Source: Chondrosia reniformis (taxonomy: Eukaryota; Porifera; Demospongiae; Chondrillida; Chondrillidae). Taken from it: a DNA stretch of 64,000 bases. Positions 46,701 to 58,100 of this stretch are shown piece by piece. The notes beneath the pieces are model-generated. The model saw only the letters and a program-made list of their open reading frames with translations, was not told the origin of the DNA and ran no database searches. Location: contig OX359201.1 in assembly GCA_947172415.1 (NCBI GenBank), positions 4,588,001 to 4,652,000 of the forward strand, written 5' to 3'. The position numbers and the translations under genes are program-made. Positions within the stretch are counted from its first letter, which is position 1. The number at the start of each line of letters is the position of its first letter.

Positions 46701-49417
46701 AGAAAAGGAAAAAGAAAGAAAAAAGATGGAAAAAGTTCAACAGACACCACAAATGGGTGTTAACTTTGCCTTGGGTAATCCACTTGGGCTGTATCCAGTT
46801 AGTGAAGTAAGTGAAATAGGATATTCACAAAAGTTTTCTTCTGCAATTACATAATTTTAAATTTTAAAGTTTTTATTTCCTATTTCCTTACGTACATTTC
46901 CTGTTTGTTATATGTCTAAAGGCTTTAAAACAACAAAATCTCATTATCCAAGCAATAGCCACTCAGGGAGCCAATGCAGGGCTACCAGGACTTGGAGGAA
47001 TGGGTTTCCCAAAAATAGGTGACAATACCTTGACAACTGGCCTAGGTATTCCACAGCCTCAAACTCCTCAGCAGCCCGCCCCCGGTCTGCTCTCTGCCAC
47101 AGTTGGACTGCAGCAGCCTCAACAACAAGGTGGGTGAACCAACTCCACATGGCTCCAACTTCTTATACCGCTGATTTAGCACAGAGAGTCACAATAGATT
47201 AAGAAAAAGATTCCCAGGGACACATTAATGAAGGATGGAATTCCCAGAAACAGCTGTCTGGCCCAGTTGACAAGAAGAAAGAGGAAACTCTTGTATCCCC
47301 ATCAAAAGCTCTCACTAGGTTTAGTTCATATAGGCCTTTTACTCTAAAGTACATGCATACGTAGATATATCATAAATGGTATTTATGGATGAAATACAGA
47401 TGGGAATCTTTACATTTGAAATTTAAGGGCAAATTTTGAGCTACATAGCTATCATTATGTTGATGGCCTTAATACGTGTCAAGAATTCCTTGAAGTTTAA
47501 AGTAGCGTTTCCACATTTCATCCTAGGGTTTCCAGCACCAACCAGCTTGGGACATCAAGCTTACTTTCCACAACCGCAACAACCTCAATTTCAGAGAGAA
47601 TTAGCAAGTAAGCCATGCTGGTTGATCTCAGTGTTTCATTTTAACATGTAATTAGCTTTGGTATCCATTTATAGACATACGTATGTAAATTCATCTGATA
47701 TCTAGTGAGCTATTCACTGTATTAATATTTCCCTTACTATTGACTAAAAATTGCAATTTGAGAGTAACTTCTTTAAAAGAAATGACTTGTGAGTAATATG
47801 TGAGGAGAGAAGTGGAATGAGAAAATTCTTGTATCCTCATCCAAAGCTCTCACTAGGTTTAGTACCCTATAGGCTAAAGGTAGATGTAGCATGTACAGTA
47901 AGAAAAATGGTGTATTAGATTCTTACGTAGTATGTATCATTCACTGTGCACAGATGCTCTTTCATATGGCCAGCCTCAGCCTCAACTGCCCCAGGTAGGA
48001 ATGACTGGATTGATGCAGCAGCAAACTGCTCAGACACAGCTGTCCTACATTAAGCCCAAAGAGGGTGAGTTAGCACCTGTCAATAACTATGTATGTAGCC
48101 CCAAAATGCTTAGAATTTAGCTTAAAGGTCAAAAACTGGGAGACTGGGATAAGAATAATCCCAGAATCACAGATTAATGGTACAGTTTAGAACAGTACAA
48201 CTCCCACTCTATACAATATGCAGTAGAGCCAGTGTCAAATGGTCACCTCCAAATTATTGTCTGTTAATAAAGTCCCAGGGAAAGTCATGCGTACACATAA
48301 TGGGTAGTACATAAAGCTTTCTATAATGCAATTGCCTCTCTAATAAGTTCAGCTGGCCCCATTAGACAGATTTTACTGTACATACTTACATACTTACCTC
48401 TTACTGTCTGATTTACGTACATACGTACCACCTTTGTGGCTTCAAATTGTTAGACCTATTACTGCCCATGAGGTAACTTTTTGAATATAATCTTATCAAT
48501 AGCACTTATGCAGTGTAATCTGTGAGTAACATATTAAAGGTTTTTGGTGTTATTATAACATATGACAAATATATTACACAAGTGCTAACAATAAACACAT
48601 AGTGGTGACATTTACTACACACAGTCATTAAAAGGTTATTGTATCTGTCTCTACTACATGTACAAGTGTACATTCATAGATCAAGGATATTTATATATAC
48701 GGATGTATAATCCATGTGTCACTTTATTTAGGTCCAGAAGGATGCAACCTCTTCGTCTACCACATACCCACCAACCTGACTGATGCTGACCTGAGCCAAC
48801 TGTTTTCCCCTTACGGTAATGTCGTCAGCGTGAAGGTGTTCATTGATAAGGCGACCCAAAGAAGTCGTGGATTTGGTTGGTTGCATTGTACTGATTTAGA
48901 CACCTGAATATCTTTGGGACAATTAATCATACCTTTGGACTCAATTACATAATATGTTTAGTTTACTGTTTATTTAACTATAATATAAAAAGAACTGATC
49001 CTACATACTTTTGTACAGTTTCTTTAGCTGTACACATTGGTTGGTCAGGTGTAGTAACTCCTGAAACAAGCTATGTAGTTCTTAAGTGGTAAACACCTTT
49101 GAGTCAGCAAGCTAACCCTTAATATACTAGCTGTACTTGAAATGGGAATGTTATTTTCTGTATCCAATATGTACATATGTACGTATGTTCAATTCCCAGC
49201 AATTGATTCTTTTTTGTTTTGTTTTTTCATCTTCATGATGTTTGAGATTGATTACTTGTGGTTTGGTTATCACTCCAACTATTTATATGTAGGTTTTGTC
49301 AGCTATGATTCTCCCCAGTCTGCTCAACTTGCCATTCAGCACATGCATGGCTTTGAGATTAGTGGAAAGAGACTTAAAGTGAATCTGAAGAAGAAGACCA
49401 ATTTCAAACCTTACTGA
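43762..49417 (+). CDS. CELF (CUGBP/Elav-like) RNA-binding protein
   Basis: Eleven exons: 43762-43921, 44135-44217, 44291-44339, 44752-44880, 45502-45581, 46663-46806, 46922-47129, 47527-47607, 47954-48064, 48732-48875 and 49293-49417, in phase to 437 residues. CELF proteins bind GU-rich RNA and control splicing, translation and decay. RRM1: [20 protein letters not shown] and [13 protein letters not shown]2: [20 protein letters not shown] and [11 protein letters not shown] Gln/Pro-rich linker ([31 protein letters not shown]) leads to RRM3: [20 protein letters not shown] and GFGFVSYDS, ending [13 protein letters not shown]. Order, spacing and the C-terminal end are those of CELF1/2-type proteins (human CELF1 is about 486 aa). 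Which vertebrate paralogue it resembles is not resolvable by eye. The exon 10 donor (GTTGGT) is weak. Start chosen at [15 protein letters not shown]; an in-frame upstream ATG at 43681 exists. Confidence 0.95.
45058..45316. repeat. 18-19-bp minisatellite in CELF intron 4
   Basis: About 14 units of cagcccattcacccctcga / cagcccattcaccccacac. Plus-strand Pro/His/Ser-rich frames across it are repeat artefacts. Confidence 0.95.
45806..46291 (-). mobile_element. Pogo-like DNA transposon remnant carrying a transposase N-terminus
   Basis: Terminal repeats tacgtagaaattttcgt and acgaaaatttctacgta are perfect over 17 bp and flanked by TA (45804-45805, 46292-46293). A second inner inverted pair (ttttcgtgggtttaatttt-like) lies at each end. 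The minus strand encodes, from 46163, [16 protein letters not shown], then [20 protein letters not shown] and [15 protein letters not shown]. This matches the helix-turn-helix N-terminus of pogo-like DDE proteins common in marine invertebrates. The DDE catalytic part is absent, so this is an internally deleted, non-autonomous copy in CELF intron 5. Confidence 0.85.
47205..47335 (+). repeat. Dispersed hammerhead-bearing repeat, copy 2 (decayed core)
   Basis: Same blocks as 30955-31112. GAAACAGCTGTCTGG is intact at 47247-47261, but CTGATGA reads TTAATGA, so the catalytic core is damaged. It lies in CELF intron 7. Confidence 0.7.
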
Positions 49418-52191
49418 GGTATGTACATGCATCCAAACACCACTTCCATCACTAGTATTGTCATAATACCTAACAAAATGCTGGAATCCCATCAAATGAA
49501 AATGCCTGTCATTTTTTGAGAATACATACATATACGTGACCAAGTTGCATGTATATACGTATATTTGTATGTACGTATGTATCATATTGATTGTGTTATT
49601 ACTGATAAGTATGTATTAGCAAGTACGTTTATATAGTGGTTAACTGGTTAACAAGTGTTATGCTTTATTTTAACATCAAATCCTAATCTCGCATGTCATT
49701 CCAATTAAAGTGATGCAGACGAAGTTCAGCTTCATATTCTGCTTCATGTGACATCCTATTGCTGTAACAATTGAAATGTAAAAGAGCCAAAAATGGTGTC
49801 TTTAAATATTGTGAATAACGAATGTAAGTTCGAAGGTAAAAAAACTCCAAACCTTTAAGACACACCATATATGGCCATGAAGGATATAAGGGTAGTTTCA
49901 GGTTGATTGCGTGTGAACTGAAGGAGGAGAGTTTTTAGGACAAACAAAAACAACTAGAGAACTTGTGTAAATATACTATATCAGTACGTACATTAAGAGT
50001 AATAATGGTATTGTCCATAGTGTCTCATATGCGAAAGGTATTTTAATACTCATAAATGATGCTAATAATATGATTAATCTTCACTGTAAAATTGATTGAA
50101 TAACACTTTCACATCTGACTATATTAAGTCACATACGTATTCAGCAAACAGCAAGTGTGGACTTGTAAGTTTTGTATTAACATTGATACGCAAGAGATAA
50201 GAGATAAGTTGTGCAATGGGCAATTGACAATCATCATCTCAGTGGGCTAAGGAGATGGGATGGGTTCAGTAGCTTCAAAAAGAGACTTACAAAACAACTC
50301 TCAGATTACAAACATTGTTTTCTGAATTCAGTTCACATAAACAATAATTTGTGTCATTCCTGTTAACCAGTTTTCACTATACATTGTAACACTGTAATGT
50401 ATATGTATATTGGATTTAGTCGACACTAAGTGTATGTGTGCGTGATGTCATGATATATTTGTGGTTTTTCTGCAGATCGTGTGTTTGTTTTCTGCGTAGT
50501 GTGTTGATGTCCTTGCGTAACACCAGTTGAGCCTCCCTAGCATACGTACATACTGTACCCTGTTAACTCAATTCTTGTTTGCATTCTTTACATTTAAACC
50601 ATTTATATGTGTTGTCACTGAAATGTAATGTTTCAACTTAACAATAATTATTACAGTTATATTAGTTTATGTATTTTATTGTTTAAAATATGTAAATTTT
50701 GTGGTAACAATGTGCTTCAAATGGTGAATCAAAGTCTTACATATTTTGGAATTCTGTGAATTTGCTTGTTCTGTTGTTGCTGTGCACGTACATATAAGTG
50801 TATTTGTGGTCGACTAAGGTGAGCCATGTGTACATATACGTATTTGCATACATGCATGAATAATCAATACACCATTTTCTGACATGCTGTACATCTGCTT
50901 CAGAGTTAAAGGCCTATAGGGAACCAAAACCTTTCAAATGTACATACATATATATAATACAATTTGATTTTAATTTTAAATAAATGAGTTCTACGTATAC
51001 GTATATACGTATATATATAATATGTACATATATACTTTATATGTAGCTTCCAAGTGTAAATATACATAATATAATGTATTTCCGATATTTCTGTACATGT
51101 GTTACATATACGTACGTAGGTATCTATGTGCGTATATGTAACACATGTACATATATGTGTGTCATCCACTGTTGCTGCCCTTAATTAGATTTCAAAAAAT
51201 TGGAAGTACTGTTAACTAAATGAGTGGGGACTGACTGCTGTCACTCTTGTTATCCTGAGCAGAGATTGAGAGAGTAGAATGTTTGAAGATGCCTCATTTG
51301 TCTGGAACATGGATGTCACAGTTTTTAATGTAACACCACAATCAAGTAGCTGTGAATTCAAAGTTAACTTGAACACTTTCTAATTCATTGATATAATTAC
51401 CAAATTTATTCTGTTGATTTTTTGTTAGCATATAAACTTTTAGTCATTAGAAAATAAACACATGGTGGCCGTATAGCCATATACATTTATATACGTACGT
51501 ACAATCATGTACGTATATAAATATGACATGTGTATATACTTTTCATCTACGTAGTATATGCAAATTATAATATGTTTATTTATTCAGATGAATAAGTAAT
51601 ATTTCTCCTTATGTTACTCCTGCATCACTAAATATCTATACATGCATGTAAATTGTTCAACCGAATTTCAATTATTTCGAATCAGGGATGATCCAATTAT
51701 GAAATACATTGATCTAAATAAATAATTTGCTTCAAATAGGTATAATATGTTATATGTAATAGAACTATAATGAAGTAAAAATGTAAATTTTATTCTCTTT
51801 CTATCCCGACGTACTTCAGTACTTCCAATGGACCATAACTACATACATAAGTGCAAGTGTAGAATTATGTAATACACATAATTATCTTTTGAAAGGATCA
51901 CTAAAGAAGACCCTTGGGGTTGAAATGTCTGACGATCAAAAGAGAAAACATAACTGCATCATTACGCTCCAAAAGTCAAAAGATGATCCTTTCAAAAGAT
52001 AAGTTTGACACAGTTAGAAGAAATCCTTATTCTATTAATACACATGATGTTATATACAAGTGAAAACGTAGCCATTCACTTGATATATAGATGACCAGAA
52101 AACCTCACCATGTGACCAAAATATCTAGTAGAGTTACTGTCTGTACATTATATATACGTACGTATATTGTGATAACATCACCATATACTCC
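49418..52191. other. Intergenic between convergent CELF and EZH2
   Basis: AT-rich with very many tacgta palindromes (49545-49580, 50995-51015, 51105-51135, 51490-51520, 52150-52165). A decayed copy of the GAAAC-family repeat is at 51896-52025 (plus): CTAAAGA, an extra A, GACCC-TTG-GGGTT, GAAATGTC. No gene supported. Confidence 0.45.
51896..51934 (+). ncRNA. Hammerhead-like remnant
   Basis: Core changed to CTAAAGA; stem II keeps pairing by a G-T wobble (GACCC with GGGTT); GAAATGTC and TGAC follow. Probably inactive; part of the dispersed repeat that continues to about 52025. Confidence 0.35.
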
Positions 52192-55100
52192 CTAGTATTC
52201 CCCTATTTCCCCAGGGATACCTAGAGTAGTGCAGTGGGCATACCTGTAGTCAAAGAAGAGCTCCTCTCCAGCTTCAATATCCCTCATTGCATAAATACCT
52301 ATCCTGTGGTCTCCATTCACTTTCTTAACTAAATAAACATACAGTGTCTCACAGTACAATGTTACGTGACACATCAGCTCTAATTACTAAGAGATATACA
52401 ATTAATAGACCATCAGCATCACATCTACGTCAGCTATAGGATTCTGAATCAAAATGTCCAAAATTACCTGAGAGAGTTACTGATGCTGAATAAATCTATA
52501 TTAAATGTAATAAACATACGCAGTGGCTAGAGTGCCGGTACCGGTAACAGAACGTTTTGCATTAAAGTTAAATTACCAGTACCGGCACTTTAACACAATA
52601 TGTTCCGTTACCGGTACCGGCACTCTAGTCACTCCGATAAACATAACAAGTAATATTCCAGTACCCTATTATATCATGTATATATATGTATATACATATA
52701 TGTTCAGCCCCATGCAATATAGGGAGGTAATATAGCCCCACAGATCAATATAGGGAGGTAATATAGCCCCACAGATCAATATAGGGAGGTAATATAGCCC
52801 CATAGATCAATATAGGGAGGTAACATAGCCCCACGGATCAGTATAGGGAGGTAATACAGCCCCACGGATCAATATAGGGAGGTAATATAGCCCCACAGAT
52901 TAATATAGGGAGGTAACATAGCCCCACAGATCAGTATAGGGAGGTACAACCACAATATATGCACTTCCACTATAATGAATAGCACCCCATTTGTACATAT
53001 TTCAGTCCCACAAGTGTGAGGGTGTCATTTGCTAAACAAAGCCAGTCAAGATCTCACTATACTACTAATGGTATATTGCCATAAAAAGAAAAATCCACTT
53101 TCACATCCACTTTCACATTAAATATCAGATGCACATATACTACCCCTGCAAACATAACAATAACAAATAAGTAGTACTACAGTGGGACCTACGTAATGTG
53201 GTCACCGGTGGGACCTACGTAATGTGGTCACCGGTGGGACCTACGTAATGTGGTCACCGGTGGGACCTACGTAATGTGGTCACCGGTGGGACCTACGTAA
53301 TGTGGTCACCGGTGGGACCTACGTAATGTGGTCACCAGTGGGACTTATTTATTTGACTACATTAGACAGGTGAGCTGATTACCTCTTGCAAAACAATTGG
53401 GATTCTGTGAATGGTTAGCAAATCTGATTTTGTTTCCTTTTCTTGTAGCGTCCACCACATATTCTGTAACAAAGACACACTTACAATATCATAGGTAATA
53501 CTGGAATGTGGCGCTGACTAGAGTACAATCACACCATAATGGTGTTTGGGTTAGAAATGATACAACATAGGGAATTATGGAATATTTATTTTTAAACTAT
53601 TTATTAACTTTTGTTTAGTTTGGGATATTTGCAGAGTGCTACATGGAACAATGGCCGAAGTGCTAGCTTACATGGCCACACTTGTGTGATATTATAGGCC
53701 AACCCTCTACTTATGTACTACCTTACTCTCTGATATATGTACAATATAGTGAATGCATTCCATTAAATATGCCTATCTGCTTCCTTCTACAGAAGAGTAC
53801 CATGTTATATTTGTAGTGGTTCATCTTTTGAACTATAAAAATTGTAAATTACATTTCTTTGGTATTAAGCAAAAATAATAATCACTGGAAAGTATTACGC
53901 CAACCAGCCAAGTGACCTAAGTTGAATCTTGGCTGGGGGACCAATTAAATTAGCAACCAGTGATCGCCTCCCAGTCATCCAAGATGGAAAAATTCATCAA
54001 AGAACCACAGACAGCTGTTTCACCCTCATTTGGACTCATCAGTGTGGTACACTTCAATGATGGTGAGTTGTCTTCACTTATTAATCAACCACAAGTGGTT
54101 AGACTGCAGCCTCCATCTTTGCTTATTATGAAACTACAAGTGTTGCACCTGGGAGGCGATCACTGGTTGCTAACTTCGGTCCCCCAGCCAAGATTAGACT
54201 TATGTAGGTCACTCTGCTATACTTTCCAGTGATTATTATTTTTGCTTATCATCGCAGCCTTTGCACAGGTCAAGTGCAATTAACTCCCTTTATTCATTTC
54301 TTTGGTAGTAATTCATGATATCAAATACAATAAAGAAACATATTGTGAATATGATGATTAGTGTCAATTTAACATACCATCATTCAAATTGAAGAGAAAG
54401 CTACATTTGTACTTGTCATAGACCTTTCCTCTCCTCTCAGCCTCGTCTTGAGAAATAATCTAGCACACAAAGAGGGGCAAAACTCAGCACTCAGGAGATA
54501 TCAAAAAATTGGTTTATTCAATGTAGCACATAATGTTACTGTTATCTTAGTCACTGAAGAAGACCCCCACGATCGAAACATTTGGCAGAAAGAAGAACCA
54601 ATAAAACTGCATCTCTAGACGCTCCCAAAGTCAAAAGATGACCCTTAAGTTCGACGCAGTTAGGAGAAATCCTTATTCTATTAATGTTACTGTTGGAAGC
54701 AAATTCTCTATGTTCAGTAAATATAAAGTGTAAACCCTTAAATGTTCAGTGCAAAAAGATGAACCACCCCAAAGACATAGCTAGCTCCAGTTAGTTGAAA
54801 TATTGCATTTTGAATGAACATAGACTTTTCTTAGAAGTGTAATGAGAAATAAGGATAATTGAGAAATAAGATTAGACAAACAGTTGGAGAAACTCTTAAT
54901 TTAAATGGGAAAATAAACATCTTGGCACAGTAATAGCAGAATAATATGTATTATAAACAGGAATTTTAGATATACTTATAAAAACGTATGCACCTCTCCA
55001 CAGTATTCTCCAACAAATTCATTCTTTTTTATTCTTTCCTTAATAAAAATTCCCCATCCAGCAACATCAGATGGTGCCAGTAGAAGATGCTACATATAAA

Positions 55101-58100
55101 AGTGGAAAACATGCAGTTAAGTACTTTGACCTTATAAATGAACAACAAAAGTGACAAAATCCAACTATTAGATCACATTACATTACATTAGAGGGAAACA
55201 CAGATGTAAATATACAAGACAGGACAGCTGGTTTAGTATACCAATAACTGTCCCTTGGGTTTATAATTTCTACAGCAAAATTTTCATTTTGGCTCTTTTT
55301 CTATGCTATGTATTAATTGGTTCAAATATACTCAACTAGCCACCAGCCGTTGCCAAGTCCATTCACTGTGGGAGGGGCCTACTAAATCTACGTATGTGAC
55401 ATTGGCCACCATTTATCACATGTGTGGATGTGTGTGTGTGGTGTACCTTCCTCTGTCCCCTTTGAATGGCAACATTCTTACATCTGGTCTGCTTCTGGCC
55501 CAGGTTTTCTCCTATATTCCAGGAGAACAGAGCACTTTTCTATGTACTAGCACACATAGAGCAAGTCAAATAAATAAAAGATTAGGACATTTCTAACAGG
55601 AATTGTGACTGAGGAACCATTGATATGGTAATTATAGTGGCACAGATGAGCTAAACCAGCTGTACTGGCTTCAATCCCTTGCAGTAGCTTCTCTAACACA
55701 ATTTTCCTCAAAATATGATGTACACAGATTTAAATAGTTGTGTCACCATCATTGAACTCTGGATATTACCCCACCCACCCATGTCCCCTGAGGAGCGCAA
55801 TGAACTAATGGGCAGAATCGAAGTTCGCTTGAAGAGAACCAGAATCTCCCCCTAGCCACTCAAAAAGATGGTCAAGCCATAGACAGCTGTTTCATCATGA
55901 TGATGATATGGATGCTTTAAGATCGGCTTTAGATCAGTTCCCCTATTTTTCCTTAAATAGTTGTGGTTTGATTATCTATGTTTTCATGCATGAAAGACAA
56001 CAGGTAGCACATATATCACTAAGTTTACGTACCTGCTCCACATTGCTTGCAAAGATCTGGGTCACACTCACGGTGAGCAGAGAAACACGGGCATGTCTTC
56101 TTCTCGCACAGGCCACGGCAATAACAACCTTGATACTGATTACGACCTGGAGTTACAGGACAAGATTAGTACACACTCAGAAAACTGAACAAACAATTAA
56201 GTATATATACATAGATCATATATACAGTAGGTCATATATACGTAGGTCATATATATGTAGGTCATATATACGTACGTAGGTCATATATATGTAGGTCATA
56301 TATATGTAGGTCATATATACGTAGGTCATATATACGTACGTAGGTCATATATATGTAGGTCATATATACGTACGTAGGTCATATATACTTAGGTCATAGC
56401 TGTAGTCCAGAGGCGAGGATGTAATACGAGCCCGAGGTCCAGTAATTACATTTTGGATGAAGTCTGAGCCAATTGGCCATGAACGTGTTATACTTCATAT
56501 TTGTAGGGTATTTGGACAGTCCAGGGTCAATATGGCAAATAAGGAGAAGAAATGCAGAAGATTTGTTTCAGTTACTGGGTTCACTTCCTATATAGCCGTA
56601 TATCAGCAATGCACACTGTATATACGTAGTAGATACTGTGCTCATTATTAGCCCGTTGCCATGGCTACTGAATATAAATATACATACCATAAACAGGGAA
56701 AGAACTGCCACGTCTAATAATTGTGAATTGCGTGTTTTCGAGATATTTACAAAGATTAAACTGCAATTAATACCCACTATATATACGGCTAAATCCACAA
56801 AACTACGCCACAATCCACAATTTTTCAACTAAAATTGTTTTTAAAATAGCAAAAATGCAATAATTTAACCCTGTAATCATTTCCCCACTTACGGTACATG
56901 TATGTAAATATAGTGCATTTGGAAGTCCATTGGAATGGTTAACCCAGTCTCTCATATATTACTCATTGAAAGTGCATGATAGAATAGTATAGGATATGAA
57001 TTTACAACAATTATAAACTACGTATATATAGTATTAATAAAGGGATTCAAATGAGTCTCAGCAACACAATTTTATCAAATTTGAATGTTTCAACCCAAAG
57101 GTTTTCATCAGCAATGAGGAGATGACTACAAGCCTTTCCTATTTAAACCTGGCCTGACCTCCCTTTATTAATATGATCGCAACATGTATATATAGTATGT
57201 ATATACTGAGTACGTATGTCATAAGGTCATAATCAAATAGAATAAATCTTTCTCAACTTAATTGTCATAATATCCTAAATTGGTTTTAAAACATAAAACA
57301 TCTAAATTGCAGTATTTATGCGTACTCACAGTTCTTGTCACAGAGGCAAAACTTTTCACAAAAGATTTGTGATTCCACGCAAGGACAATCCTTATTGCAG
57401 GGTTTACCAGGATGCCAGCATGGTTCATACGGCTTAAGACACTCCGGTTCACCTTCTACAGTTTGGGATTGCACAATAAACACAGACTGTGGAGACCCAT
57501 TCATATATAAAAATCAATTAGAGCAAGATAGCAAATGATAAGGCTTTAGGAAGCATTTCGAAGTGGAACAACTAAGCTAAAAGGTAATGACTTTACACCT
57601 ATTCAAAATGGCTGCCTACATTGGGCTAATAGAAGCTGCTTAACATACAAAACAGACAAAATATGCATTAGTATTGTTTCAAATTAAGATTGAAGTAACA
57701 AAAAAGTGTAGAGGTCAAAACTGCATTGACTGTAATAGCCTTCAATTAGTTTTGCTAAAAGCCTTCAAAACTTATAAAGTGTAGCAACCTGTCTATCTAT
57801 ATACAATGCATCACACATCAGGGCTGCATGGCAATGGTATGAGGGTATCGAAGCAGTTTAGGGGGTTCCCAAAAGTCTGGGGGGGGGGGGGGGGCAAAAT
57901 CAATCCTAGGGGGGCAGCCCTGCACATACTAAAGCCCATGTCAGCTAACCTTTAGTTCTGATCCATCTAGAAACAGCTCCAGTCCTAAAACAATGGTAAG
58001 TAAAGGTGATACAGTGTATATAACACACAATAAAAATAACTGATGAATGCTCACATCACATTTACACTGTGCGCCTCATAGTGAACATATTTTTACATGT

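Noticed and set aside
50906-51169. Minus-strand 87-codon frame
   Set aside because: Tyr/Ile/Thr-rich translation of tacgta/tatata simple sequence.
55740-55860. Short plus-strand frame [19 protein letters not shown]
   Set aside because: Looks protein-like for about 25 codons, but it is isolated, has no splice support and lies in a repeat next to the hammerhead remnant.
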